A program made the translations under genes and the position numbers. This document shows, piece by piece, positions 25,937 through 34,791 of a stretch of 64,000 nucleotides of DNA. The notes under the pieces are model-generated. The model saw nothing but the letters and a program-made list of their open reading frames with translations. It was not told the DNA's origin and ran no database searches. Source of the stretch: Anditalea andensis (lineage in GTDB: Bacteria; Bacteroidota; Bacteroidia; Cytophagales; Cyclobacteriaceae); contig NZ_JMIH01000004.1 in assembly GCF_000714815.1 (NCBI RefSeq), forward strand, positions 186,001 to 250,000, written 5' to 3'. The number at the start of each line of letters is the position of its first letter. The stretch's first letter is position 1.

Positions 25937-26509
25937 TTATTTAAATGTAGAATTAAAAGAAAGGGTTAGGTCATCTCCGGTTTTAATGGTATTGAATACA
26001 GCTGTAGGCGGAGAAATATTAAACTGGGTAAATTTTATATCTTGTTTTCCTGTAAACTGTACGGTTTCACCATTTACTTTATAATTCACTTCCATTGGGA
26101 CATTTTTGGTAGTCCCTGCTACAGTAAGGTTTCCCTTTGCTTTGATAGTATTATCTGAGATAGAAAGGACTTCTGTCAGCTGGAAATGTATATTGGGATT
26201 ATCTTTGGACTTTAATGCCTCATAAGCATTTTTATCCATTCCAGATTTACCACTCTTTAGCGTGGATACAGGCATGGTCAATTGTAATGATTTCAGTTCA
26301 GTGATCTTACCATTTTCCAATTTCATAGCGGCTTTACCCGTTTGACCTGAAGTAGAGACCATATCCCAGTCATGGATAGTAGAGGTACCGGCCACCTTTA
26401 GCTCACTTTTTCCGTCAAGGGTAAAATTTTGCTGGGCATGAAGCGTATGGCTTAGTATTACCAGTAAAGCGAAAGTGAAGATCCGGAAGGTTTGATGTAT
26501 CGTTTTCAT
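25937..26509 (-). CDS. YceI-family protein, first gene of porin unit
   Basis: A 190-residue exported YceI barrel: signal peptide ending LHAQ, LDGKSELKVAGTSTIHDWDM, then DNPNIHFQLTEV, KGNLTVAGTTKNVPMEV and QDIKFTQFNISPP. The TSTIHDW opening is characteristic of Bacteroidota YceI proteins. It lies 27 nt before the porin. Distinct from the second YceI gene (low identity), so not a recent duplicate. Confidence 0.88.
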   Translation of the reverse strand: MKTIHQTFRIFTFALLVILSHTLHAQQNFTLDGKSELKVAGTSTIHDWDMVSTSGQTGKAAMKLENGKITELKSLQLTMPVSTLKSGKSGMDKNAYEALKSKDNPNIHFQLTEVLSISDNTIKAKGNLTVAGTTKNVPMEVNYKVNGETVQFTGKQDIKFTQFNISPPTAVFNTIKTGDDLTLSFNSTFK

Positions 26510-26557
26510 GTTTGTTCATTTAAGGGGTTCAGATTAGTTTCTTTCCTTATGATGATA

Positions 26558-26622
26558 CAAAGCTATAGCAGGATGCTCTTCCCTATTATGACACGTGTTA
26601 TGATAAAACATGATAGATGTCA
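26558..26622 (-). promoter_or_regulatory. Tandem FNR-like sites of the YceI-porin operon
   Basis: Proximal site ATGACACGTGTTAT (TGA 26589, last base off consensus) is centred 29.5 nt from a perfect TAGCTTTG element (26565-26558, minus). Distal site TGATAGATGTCA (26611-26622) is centred 51.5 nt away, so the two sites are 22 nt apart, about two helical turns. The rest of the 26510-26875 gap holds no gene. Confidence 0.65.
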
Positions 26623-26875
26623 TGTATTTATCATTTAATACCATAAGATTAAAAGATATTGATATCTTTTTTAGTATTTAATCAACTCATTTGGTGATTA
26701 TTACCTGCTGTGAATTTTCTTATGATTAACAAATAAAGGTTTGAATAAAAAAAATTTTTTTTTTTAGAAATTAATGTTATTTGATACTAGGGTATATGAG
26801 CTATTAAGCACATCCACCTTTTTGACTTTTCGGTAAATAATCTTAAATTATAAATGGATTCAACTAGACGAAGGT

Positions 26876-27556
26876 ATGAAGTGGATGGTGATCATATTTT
26901 TGATATCATTTTTCCAGAAAGATCAGTACAGATCTGCCCGGGACAGGATGGTAAAAACCCAAATAGATGACAGGGGTATAAAAAATCCGCTCATATTGGA
27001 AGCCATGAGGAAGGTGCCCCGCCACCTACTGGTACCGCAAAATCAGCGCGGTAATGCCTATCTGGATCGACCACTAGCAATAGGTAATGGCCAAACGATA
27101 TCCCAGCCTTATATAGTCGCCTATATGACCCATCTCCTCGAACCGATAAAAGGTATGAAAGTGTTGGAAATAGGAACTGGTTCTGGATATCAGGCCGCCG
27201 TATTGGCGGAGATAGTTTCTGAAGTTTACACTGTTGAGATAATAGAAAAGCTAGGGCGGCAGGCAGAAAGAGATCTTAAAAAAATCGGATATGAGAATAT
27301 CCACGTAAAAATCGGGGACGGATATACCGGATGGGAGGAGCATGCACCCTTTGATGCCATACTGGTCACTGCAGCCGCTTCCCAAATCCCCCAACCGCTG
27401 ATAGATCAGCTGAAGGTCGGTGGACGAATGATAATCCCGGTAGGACCACTAGCTAGCACCCAGAAACTGATAATGGTAGAGAAAACAAAGCATGAAATAA
27501 AGACAAAAGATCTCATGCCGGTAAGATTTGTACCTTTTACCAGAACCAAGTTATAG
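26876..27556 (+). CDS. pcm: Protein-L-isoaspartate O-methyltransferase, probably exported
   Basis: 226 residues. The SAM site EIGTGSGYQAAVLAE and the isoaspartate-binding region AIGNGQTISQPYIVAYM are intact, as is VPRHLLVP. It starts repair of isoaspartyl residues by methyl esterification. The N-terminus MKWMVIIFLISFF is hydrophobic, so the enzyme may be secreted or membrane-tethered, which is not the usual cytosolic location. It is a single gene. Confidence 0.9.
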   Translation: MKWMVIIFLISFFQKDQYRSARDRMVKTQIDDRGIKNPLILEAMRKVPRHLLVPQNQRGNAYLDRPLAIGNGQTISQPYIVAYMTHLLEPIKGMKVLEIGTGSGYQAAVLAEIVSEVYTVEIIEKLGRQAERDLKKIGYENIHVKIGDGYTGWEEHAPFDAILVTAAASQIPQPLIDQLKVGGRMIIPVGPLASTQKLIMVEKTKHEIKTKDLMPVRFVPFTRTKL

Positions 27557-27673
27557 TATTATGTATTATTGGACATTGTAAATGAATATAAGCGATATGA
27601 ATTAAAAAAGCTCATATTGATATGCACAAAATGATGAAAGTAAGTTTTTTTATAGATTTAAGTGTGTAAATGA

Positions 27674-27681
27674 TAATTTTG
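27674..27681 (+). promoter_or_regulatory. Candidate TAnnTTTG promoter element for the HPP gene
   Basis: TAATTTTG lies 49 nt before the start codon and matches the Bacteroidota minus-7 element. No FNR-like palindrome is at the distance seen elsewhere in this window. Confidence 0.4.
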
Positions 27682-27729
27682 TAAACCTCTACACATTATT
27701 AGTATCAATCTTAAAAAACTCACTTAGCA

Positions 27730-28344
27730 TTGGCCACAAAAAAAATCAAAAGGGGGATTAAAAAGGTCCGCCACATCGTCTATAAAGAGACCAGTCACCA
27801 ACCTATTGACAATCTCTGGGCATTTATAGGGTCCTTTATAGCCCTGAGTACTGTCGGCTTACTTCAGGATGTTTTTCATACAGAGGACTCAACAGATATA
27901 CTTTTTCTTATAGGATCCTTTGGAGCTACATCCGTACTTTTGTTTGGTGCTACCAACAGCCCACTGGCCCAACCTAGAAACCTTTTTTTCGGCAATGTAA
28001 TGTCCGCGGTCATAGGGGTGACGATGTACAAACTATTTCATTTTGAGGACTATCTCTGGCTCTCTCCCGCCCTGGCAGTATCTGTATCCATACTGGTCAT
28101 GCAGTATACCAAGACCATGCACCCTCCCGGAGGCGCTACGGCACTGATAGCTAATATCGGATCTGCAGAAATCACCCATATGGGATTCTTCTATGTCATC
28201 AATCCGGTGCTGACAGGCACACTGATACTATTTATCATGGGAGTCCTGCTTAACAATCTGTCCAAGAACAGGATCTATCCTTATAAATCAGGAAAAATTC
28301 GGGAAATGACTTATTTGCAGAAGATTAAGTTTTGGAGAGGGTAG
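27730..28344 (+). CDS. HPP-family membrane protein
   Basis: 204 residues, four or five helices, with the family signature MHPPGGATAL (about residues 136-145) and NSPLAQPRN. HPP proteins include nitrite transporters of plastids and cyanobacteria, so a nitrite permease role would suit this region but is inference. The only start is TTG 27730; no in-frame ATG precedes the basic N-terminus. A weak hairpin (AATCCC 28378 / GGGATT 28390) follows. Confidence 0.82.
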   Translation: MATKKIKRGIKKVRHIVYKETSHQPIDNLWAFIGSFIALSTVGLLQDVFHTEDSTDILFLIGSFGATSVLLFGATNSPLAQPRNLFFGNVMSAVIGVTMYKLFHFEDYLWLSPALAVSVSILVMQYTKTMHPPGGATALIANIGSAEITHMGFFYVINPVLTGTLILFIMGVLLNNLSKNRIYPYKSGKIREMTYLQKIKFWRG

Positions 28345-29060
28345 TCATTTCTCTTAAGATGTTTATCCTATTTTGGCAATCCCGATCTGGGGATTAAATA
28401 AATATTGAATTTTAATTTAATGAATAACTGGAGACCGGCTGTTATAGTGATTGAAATATAATGGTAAGGTAGTACCATGAAAATATAAAATACATTCATC
28501 ATCCATCCAGAAATAACAGAGTAAGAAAATGCTTTGAAAGCTTGTTTTAAAGGTCTTAAAATTAAGTTCGAAGTTGGACTTGGAAGATATAGGGCAAGAA
28601 TAATAGAGTTCCACCCTCATATATTAATCCCTTTTTTACAATACGGTCTGGCCCTATTCTTTTTTAGATATTCTCTAGTTTAAATTCCTAAAACCATGAT
28701 AAACCATTAAAATAACCACTGTAGTATCAATAATAACTTTATATACTATTTTATTCTATAGGTGCCATGGAACTCTCTGATATGATGTTTATTCATCTCA
28801 TCAACTATTTTTGCAGCTAAGATGTGATTTTTCAACATTTAAGTCCATCGACTATTTTACCAACCTGTCGCTTTGCATAACGTTTAGAAAGGCATGACTG
28901 CACTTATGGCACGTTCAATACTAGGCATATAGTTTAACTTGACCAGTGAAGCCCTAATTTGTTTTGGTAAATTAGGTTGTTGTCTTTTATATCCCTTCTC
29001 CTCTTTTGATCCCTGCCCAAAAATCTGTATTTTTAATTTTTACTAAAACGCGGCATCATC
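28345..29060. other. 716-bp region without a convincing gene
   Basis: AT-rich. A 67-codon minus-strand frame at 28417-28620 has no recognisable features and unusual composition, so I do not call it. No repeat, tRNA-like fold or FNR-like palindrome was seen. Confidence 0.55.
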
Positions 29061-30065
29061 ATGAAAGTAGCATTTTTCAGTTCAAAGTCTTATGACAAAG
29101 AATATTTCAACCTGCATAACCAAGAAGGGAAGCATGATCTTACCTTTTTTGAAGTATCCTTAAATCCTGACACGATAGAGTTGACCAATGGATATGAGGC
29201 TATCTGTGTGTTTGTGAATGATAAGGTAGATGCACAGGCGATCGAGAGACTGTCTGAAAACGGGGTGAAGATCATCGCCCTGCGCTGTGCCGGTTACAAT
29301 AATATAGACCTGAAAGCGGCCCATGAAAAGGATATCAAGGTGGTCAGAGTACCTGCCTACTCCCCTGAAGCGGTGGCAGAGCATGCGGTGGCACTTATCA
29401 TGACCCTCAACAGAAAAATCCATAAGGCCTTTAACAGGGTAAGGGAAGGCAATTTTTCCATAGAAAAACTCACCGGCTTCAATCTTTATAAAAAAACTGT
29501 TGGTGTAATAGGCACCGGTAAGATCGGAATTGCTTTTTGCAACATCATGCTCGGATTTGGCTGCAAAATAATAGCCTATGACCCTTATGAAGCAGATGGA
29601 CTGAAAGAAAAAGGAATACAATATACATCCCTGGATGAACTGCTGGAAAAATCAGACATCATTTCCCTCCACTGTCCACTTACACCTAAAACCCAACACT
29701 TACTCAATAATGAGGCTTTTACCAAAATGAAAGAAGGGGTGATGATCATTAATACCAGCAGAGGTGCGTTGATCAAAACATCAGATGCTATCGAGGCCCT
29801 TAAGAAAAGAAAGATTGGGTATCTGGGAGTAGATGTCTATGAGGAAGAGGAAAAACTGTTTTTTAGGGACTTATCCGAATATCTGATCCAGGACGAGATT
29901 CTGTTGAGGCTGATCGGGTTCCCAAATGTGCTGATCACTGCCCATCAGGGTTTTCTGACCCAAGAAGCTTTGACTCAGATCTCTACTACTACGCTCAATA
30001 ACATTACCAGTTTTGAGAAAGGAGAGCCATTGGAAAATGAAGTGAAATGGGAGAATCCTGACTGA
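29061..30065 (+). CDS. ldhA: D-lactate dehydrogenase (2-hydroxyacid dehydrogenase)
   Basis: A 334-residue NAD-dependent D-2-hydroxyacid dehydrogenase. The Rossmann motif is GVIGTGKIG, followed by the catalytic Arg in INTSRGALI and Glu in GVDVYEEE. The acid-base His lies in ITAHQGFLT. The substrate Arg region RCAGYNNID is intact. It would reduce pyruvate to D-lactate for NAD+ recycling, sensible next to anaerobic genes, although no FNR-like site was found upstream. Confidence 0.9.
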   Translation: MKVAFFSSKSYDKEYFNLHNQEGKHDLTFFEVSLNPDTIELTNGYEAICVFVNDKVDAQAIERLSENGVKIIALRCAGYNNIDLKAAHEKDIKVVRVPAYSPEAVAEHAVALIMTLNRKIHKAFNRVREGNFSIEKLTGFNLYKKTVGVIGTGKIGIAFCNIMLGFGCKIIAYDPYEADGLKEKGIQYTSLDELLEKSDIISLHCPLTPKTQHLLNNEAFTKMKEGVMIINTSRGALIKTSDAIEALKKRKIGYLGVDVYEEEEKLFFRDLSEYLIQDEILLRLIGFPNVLITAHQGFLTQEALTQISTTTLNNITSFEKGEPLENEVKWENPD

Positions 30066-30340
30066 CATTTTATGTTTTGTGGACTTTACCATACTGTTAT
30101 AAAATAACAGGAATTAGATTATATTTACCTTCATACCAATTTTAACATCCAGCTTCATATTGATAATTAAGGGCCATTTCTAAAAAGTGAAAAAGTCAGG
30201 GGCTTTCATTACAATATTTAACTTCATATAGAAAGTTTTACTTTCTGAAGTATGCGGTAAAAGATGTACCTGTACATTTGAGAACTGGCAATTACTAAAG
30301 TTTGGAATCAAACTAAAACCAACATCATACGAAGGGCTAC

Positions 30341-30865
30341 ATGATCAAAACCATTATCATTTTTTCCTCTGTGGAGGGACAGACAAAGAAAATCTGCTTA
30401 TACATTAAAGATATTTTGATACAAAGCAACCACTTGGTTGACCTAGTCTCGGTCGATGATGTAACTTCAAACCTTGAGACCTATGAGAAGATTGTATTGG
30501 CGTCAAGTATCAGGTATGGAAAACACAATGAAAAATTAGATAAACTCATCCAGGATAACTCCGACCTTCTAAATATTAAAAAAACCGCTTTCATTTCTGT
30601 AAATTTAGTGGCCCGGAAATCTGAAAAAAGCAGAGCCGGTACCAATCCATATGTAGCTAAATTTCTCAAAAGCTTAACTTGGAAACCTACTATGGTTGGT
30701 GTTTTTGCGGGAAGGTTAAACTATAAGCTTTATGGCTTTATGGATCGGCTTATGATCATGCTGATCATGCTGATCACTAAAGGACCTACCAAATCTAATA
30801 CGAATATTGAATACACCAGTTGGACTGATGTAAATATATTTGCAATCAAACTGGCTAAGCTATAG
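30341..30865 (+). CDS. hemG: HemG-type menaquinone-dependent protoporphyrinogen oxidase
   Basis: 174 residues with a flavodoxin fold. The FMN phosphate loop FSSVEGQTKKI is at the N-terminus, with ASSIRYGKHN and the long insert containing KFLKSLTWKPTMVGVFAGRLNY that marks HemG. It oxidises protoporphyrinogen IX, passing electrons to quinone, and works without oxygen. It lies convergent to heme A synthase. Confidence 0.85.
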   Translation: MIKTIIIFSSVEGQTKKICLYIKDILIQSNHLVDLVSVDDVTSNLETYEKIVLASSIRYGKHNEKLDKLIQDNSDLLNIKKTAFISVNLVARKSEKSRAGTNPYVAKFLKSLTWKPTMVGVFAGRLNYKLYGFMDRLMIMLIMLITKGPTKSNTNIEYTSWTDVNIFAIKLAKL

Positions 30866-30937
30866 CAAATAATAACATCCTTAAATGGATGCTACTTGCT
30901 GTTCCCTCACATAATTAATTTATGCTCATAATTATTT

Positions 30938-32005
30938 TTAAATCAGTGATTCTTTTTTTTTAGCTCGTCCCTCTATTTTTATTGAATTTTCATTATGAGG
31001 CCTTGTGATATACAGTAGATATATAATACTAAATAGTACCATAACCGCCCCCAACTGATGAATAACTCCCAAGGTGATAGGCACTGCATATATTAATGTA
31101 AAAACGCCCAACAGGAACTGCACTATTACCAAAGCCATTAATACATTTCCAGCTATGAAAATGGAGGCAGTACTCTTTCTGGTTTTGACCCAAATGATGC
31201 TTACCATAACCAAAACTGCCACACCAAGTACACGGTGGATCAACTGCACTACACCATGGCTTTCTATAATGGCCATCCAGCCGTTCATCTGAAAAGCAAT
31301 GCCAAGTTCTTCCGGTATCCATTGATAACCCATCTTTGGGAAGGTATTGTAAAGCAGGCCAGCCTTGAGGCCAGCCACAAATGCCCCGTATAGTATTTGA
31401 ACACCTACAAGTACCAGCATGCCAATGCTCAACTGATGCAAAAGTTTACCTTGGTTTACTCTAGTCCCTCTGACTTCCAGTGCTACCCAAAATATATATG
31501 CAATCAGCGCTAGAGCAGTAATCAGGTGCGCAGCCAAGCGGTAGTGGCTCACATAGGGCAGGTCTACCAATCCGCTCATCACCATGTACCAGCCGAGCAC
31601 TCCCTGAAAGAGTCCTCCCAGAAAGATGATGACCACCTGCTTTTTCAGCCTTGATGTAAATGCCCCTTTGGCCCAGAAATAAATGCACGGAAACAAAAAA
31701 ACCAAGCCCACTATCCTTCCCAACAACCGGTGGAAATACTCCCAGAAATAGATCTGTTTGAATTCACTTAATCCAAAATGGGTGTTATAGACTTCATATT
31801 CGGGCGAACTCTGGTAGGCGCGGAACTCCTCCTGCCACGCTTCCTCGGTAAGTGGTGGGATTGCTCCTTTTATAGGCTCCCATTTTACCATAGAAAGTCC
31901 TGACTGCGTAAGGCGGGTAATCCCTCCCACCACCACCATGCAGGTCACCATCAGACAACCTATCATCAGCCAGTTATAGATAGCGCTTTGATATTGTTTT
32001 TTCAT
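30938..32005 (-). CDS. ctaA: COX15/CtaA heme A synthase
   Basis: 355 residues from ATG 32005, chosen over an upstream TTG because MKKQYQSAIYNW leads straight into helix 1. Eight membrane helices are predicted, with heme-binding histidines in EYFHRLLGRIVG, HYRLAAHLITALA, HRVLGVAV and IHQLGAVMV, plus GGITRLTQSGLSMVKWEPIKG. It converts heme O to heme A for aa3-type oxidase. The FNR-like promoter suggests oxygen-linked control. Confidence 0.93.
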   Translation of the reverse strand: MKKQYQSAIYNWLMIGCLMVTCMVVVGGITRLTQSGLSMVKWEPIKGAIPPLTEEAWQEEFRAYQSSPEYEVYNTHFGLSEFKQIYFWEYFHRLLGRIVGLVFLFPCIYFWAKGAFTSRLKKQVVIIFLGGLFQGVLGWYMVMSGLVDLPYVSHYRLAAHLITALALIAYIFWVALEVRGTRVNQGKLLHQLSIGMLVLVGVQILYGAFVAGLKAGLLYNTFPKMGYQWIPEELGIAFQMNGWMAIIESHGVVQLIHRVLGVAVLVMVSIIWVKTRKSTASIFIAGNVLMALVIVQFLLGVFTLIYAVPITLGVIHQLGAVMVLFSIIYLLYITRPHNENSIKIEGRAKKKESLI

Positions 32006-32023
32006 AGTACAGTAAACAGATTG

Positions 32024-32068
32024 CAAAGGTGGGGAAATCCTTTAATATAAAAACTGATTTAGATCAGT
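32024..32068 (-). promoter_or_regulatory. FNR-like class II promoter of ctaA
   Basis: ACTGATTTAGATCAGT (32053-32068) is a 16-nt palindrome apart from the central two bases. On the minus strand CACCTTTG (32031-32024) lies 29.5 nt from its centre and matches TAnnTTTG at five of six positions. Confidence 0.65.
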
Positions 32069-32220
32069 GAAAGTATAAGTGATTAAACAAAAGATTTGGC
32101 TAAATCCAATGTGGGTTGGCCGTAAATACAGTTAAAATTGAAGCAATTCAAGATAATATACAGTAAAAATAGCCCTATAAGACATTTCCTGCCCCTCCCC
32201 TAAGATCAATCATATTATAA

Positions 32221-32265
32221 ACTGACTTCCGTCATGTTTTACTATTTCATAATAAGATAATTTTG
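32221..32265 (+). promoter_or_regulatory. FNR-like class II promoter of narK and the nitrate reductase genes
   Basis: ACTGACTTCCGTCATG (32221-32236) contains TGAC-N4-GTCA. A perfect TAATTTTG element at 32258-32265 is 29.5 nt from its centre. That puts the site near -41.5 of the predicted start point, the classical class II activator position. Confidence 0.7.
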
Positions 32266-32296
32266 TCTTATTATCTGAAATCATATAGACAGAGAC

Positions 32297-33688
32297 ATGA
32301 GCGGATTCAAGCAAAGTACAATAGAAAAAAAACCAAATGCTGGTGAGCAGGATACATGGTTAAAAGAGTGGAATCCTGAAGATGAAAAATTTTGGGAGAG
32401 CAAAGGCAAGGCAATAGCTTGGCGAACCCTTATCATCACCACCATTACGCTTACCTTATCATTCGCCACCTGGTTTATGATGAGTGCCATAGTCACCCGG
32501 CTTAATGGTATCGGCTTTAGCTTTACTTCCAATCAACTTTTCTGGTTAGCAGCCCTTCCAGGTCTTGCAGCTGGTACCCTAAGAATAGTGCATACGTTTC
32601 TGATCCCAATTTACGGTACCAGACATACGATTACCGTCTCTACCATAATTAAACTGATACCCGTGATTGGTATAGGGCTAGCCGTGATGAATCCCGGAAC
32701 ACCCTTCTGGGTTTTTGTGGTACTGGCATTGACAGCCGGTTTTGGAGGAGGTGACTTCTCATCTTATATGCCGTCTACCAATTTATTCTTTCCTGCTAGA
32801 CTTAAAGGAGCCGCCCTTGGCATACAGGCCGGTATAGGTAATTTTGGTGTCAGCTTAGCTCAGTTTATGACTCCTGTAATGCTCGGTGTGGCCATCTATG
32901 GAGCACCACAGTTTTTTGCCAAAGTGAATCTGGACACTGGCGAGATGATAGAGCAAACCATATTTCTTCAAAGTGCTTCATTCTGGTATGCACCGCTGTT
33001 GATCATCATGGCGGTAGTTTGTTGGTATTTCCTAAGAAGCGTACCTGTAAAAGCAAGCTTTAAAGAGCAGCTGGATATATTCGGTGAAAAACATACCTGG
33101 TACTGTACCATCACCTATTTTATGACCTTTGGCACCTTTGCCGGCCTATCGGCTGCATTCCCCATGATGATCCATACCATCTATGGCAAATTTGAAAATG
33201 CTCCGGATGCGCTGGCTTTTGCTTTCTATGGCCCACTGATCGGTTCAGCTTCGCGGGTGCTCTTTGGATTTATTGCGGATAAGGTAGGTGGGGCAGTTCT
33301 TACCACTATCACCGGTATTGGATTATTCTGCGGTATAGTGATGATAATAGCTTTTGATCTGGTAAACCCTACTGGATTAGAACAATTCCCTTTATTTATC
33401 GGAGTTATGCTTTCATTGTTTTTCTTCACGGGAATAGGAAATGCATCAACTTTTCGCCAATTTCCAATCATATTTAAACATAACCCCCGTCAAGCTGCAG
33501 GGGTCATAGGCTGGACAGCAGCTATCGCTGCCTACGGACCTTTTATATTTTCAATGGCGATAGGTGCCTTCATCGGCGCAACCGGTCACGCTACTGGCTT
33601 CTTCTGGATACTTGGAGCCTTCATTATCCTGGCCACTTGGATTAATTGGTATTTCTACAACCGTAAAGGGGCTGAAAGACCTAGTTAA
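32297..33688 (+). CDS. narK: Nitrate/nitrite MFS transporter NarK
   Basis: 463 residues with 12 helices of the NNP group. Nitrate signatures are GIQAGIGNFGVSLAQF (helix 5) and FFTGIGNASTFRQFP (helix 11), and conserved Arg residues lie in helices 2 and 8. A hydrophilic N-terminal extension of about 55 residues precedes helix 1. It leads the nitrate reductase operon, 23 nt before the cytochrome b-like gene, so it probably brings nitrate to a cytoplasmic active site and exports nitrite. Confidence 0.93.
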   Translation: MSGFKQSTIEKKPNAGEQDTWLKEWNPEDEKFWESKGKAIAWRTLIITTITLTLSFATWFMMSAIVTRLNGIGFSFTSNQLFWLAALPGLAAGTLRIVHTFLIPIYGTRHTITVSTIIKLIPVIGIGLAVMNPGTPFWVFVVLALTAGFGGGDFSSYMPSTNLFFPARLKGAALGIQAGIGNFGVSLAQFMTPVMLGVAIYGAPQFFAKVNLDTGEMIEQTIFLQSASFWYAPLLIIMAVVCWYFLRSVPVKASFKEQLDIFGEKHTWYCTITYFMTFGTFAGLSAAFPMMIHTIYGKFENAPDALAFAFYGPLIGSASRVLFGFIADKVGGAVLTTITGIGLFCGIVMIIAFDLVNPTGLEQFPLFIGVMLSLFFFTGIGNASTFRQFPIIFKHNPRQAAGVIGWTAAIAAYGPFIFSMAIGAFIGATGHATGFFWILGAFIILATWINWYFYNRKGAERPS

Positions 33689-33711
33689 ATTATCTCTATA
33701 AAACTACCACT

Positions 33712-34767
33712 ATGTATAGACTAATTAAAACGCTTAATCGTACCGCTCTTATCAAAGCTATCATAGCTGCCCTGGCAGTAATCATCATAGTCTTTATAGG
33801 ATCCAGAAATCTCCAACACTTTGACGCGGCACTGATCGCCTATCTCTTCGGGACAGTGTTTGCCGTATTCGGAGTGGCATACAGATATTCGGTTTGGGTC
33901 CAGAGACCGCCGACACGCCTCTACTGGAGACGTAGCTGGCAGTTTCTTTTGAGTAAGGATTTTGCCCAATATGCGTTTCATTCCACCAAATTGTTTTTCA
34001 GAAACATCATGCTCCAGCGTCATATCTACCCTAGGGGCAGGATGCGCTGGTGGGGACACTTTATGTTGGCCACAGGATGTCTGATCGCTTTTGCGGTGAC
34101 CATTCCACTGACCTTTGGCTGGGTGCATTTCACACTGGAAGCAGGATCGGACACTACCTATACGGCTAATTTCTTTGGATTTCCGGTTAGTCAGTTTGAA
34201 CTGGGATCACCTATCGCCTTTGCTACCTTTCACGCCTTGGTATGGTGCTCTGTACTGGTGACCATAGGTGCGGTGATCATGCTAAAGCGCAGACTGACCC
34301 ATGGGGGCATGATCGCTACCCAAACATTTGAAGGGGACTGGTTACCCTTGATCCTATTGATCGCCATATCCATTACCGGATTGGGCATCTCCTATGATTA
34401 TACATTCCTGCAGGGGCGTACCCACCAGTTCATGTCGGTGACGCATGCCATTACGGTAATCCTGTTTCTGATCTGGATGCCATTCGGTAAGTTCTTCCAC
34501 ATCTTCCAGAGACTGGCGCAGGTAGGCGCGAATATCTACAAAGTGGAAGGTACCAGAAGAGGCCTGGCTAAATGTCCACATACCCAGCAGGACTTTGCCT
34601 CTCAACTTCATGTAAATGATTTAAAAGATGTCACCAAAGATCTGGGTTTTGATTTCACACTGGAAGACGGAAGAAGTCATTTGGACTATTCCCCGGAAGG
34701 AAAAAGATCAGCCCTGGCCAAGGCCCATTTTCAGGCAAGAAAAGATGCAGGTCATTTCTTTGGATAA
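33712..34767 (+). CDS. Cytochrome b-like membrane subunit of the nitrate reductase
   Basis: 351 residues with about six helices. Histidines positioned for b-hemes occur in WWGHFMLATG, FATFHALVWCS and VTHAITVILFLIWMPFGKFFHIF, an arrangement like NarI/HdrE-type quinol-interacting subunits. The C-terminal 80 residues are soluble, carrying Cys in LAKCPHTQQD. Between narK and the molybdoenzyme, with 24-nt gaps, it is best read as the quinol-oxidising anchor. The family name is uncertain. Confidence 0.7.
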   Translation: MYRLIKTLNRTALIKAIIAALAVIIIVFIGSRNLQHFDAALIAYLFGTVFAVFGVAYRYSVWVQRPPTRLYWRRSWQFLLSKDFAQYAFHSTKLFFRNIMLQRHIYPRGRMRWWGHFMLATGCLIAFAVTIPLTFGWVHFTLEAGSDTTYTANFFGFPVSQFELGSPIAFATFHALVWCSVLVTIGAVIMLKRRLTHGGMIATQTFEGDWLPLILLIAISITGLGISYDYTFLQGRTHQFMSVTHAITVILFLIWMPFGKFFHIFQRLAQVGANIYKVEGTRRGLAKCPHTQQDFASQLHVNDLKDVTKDLGFDFTLEDGRSHLDYSPEGKRSALAKAHFQARKDAGHFFG

Positions 34768-34791
34768 GCAATTATAAAAATTAAACATACT

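Noticed and set aside
28417-28620. 67-codon minus-strand frame
   Set aside because: No start context, no recognisable domain and atypical composition in an AT-rich gap.
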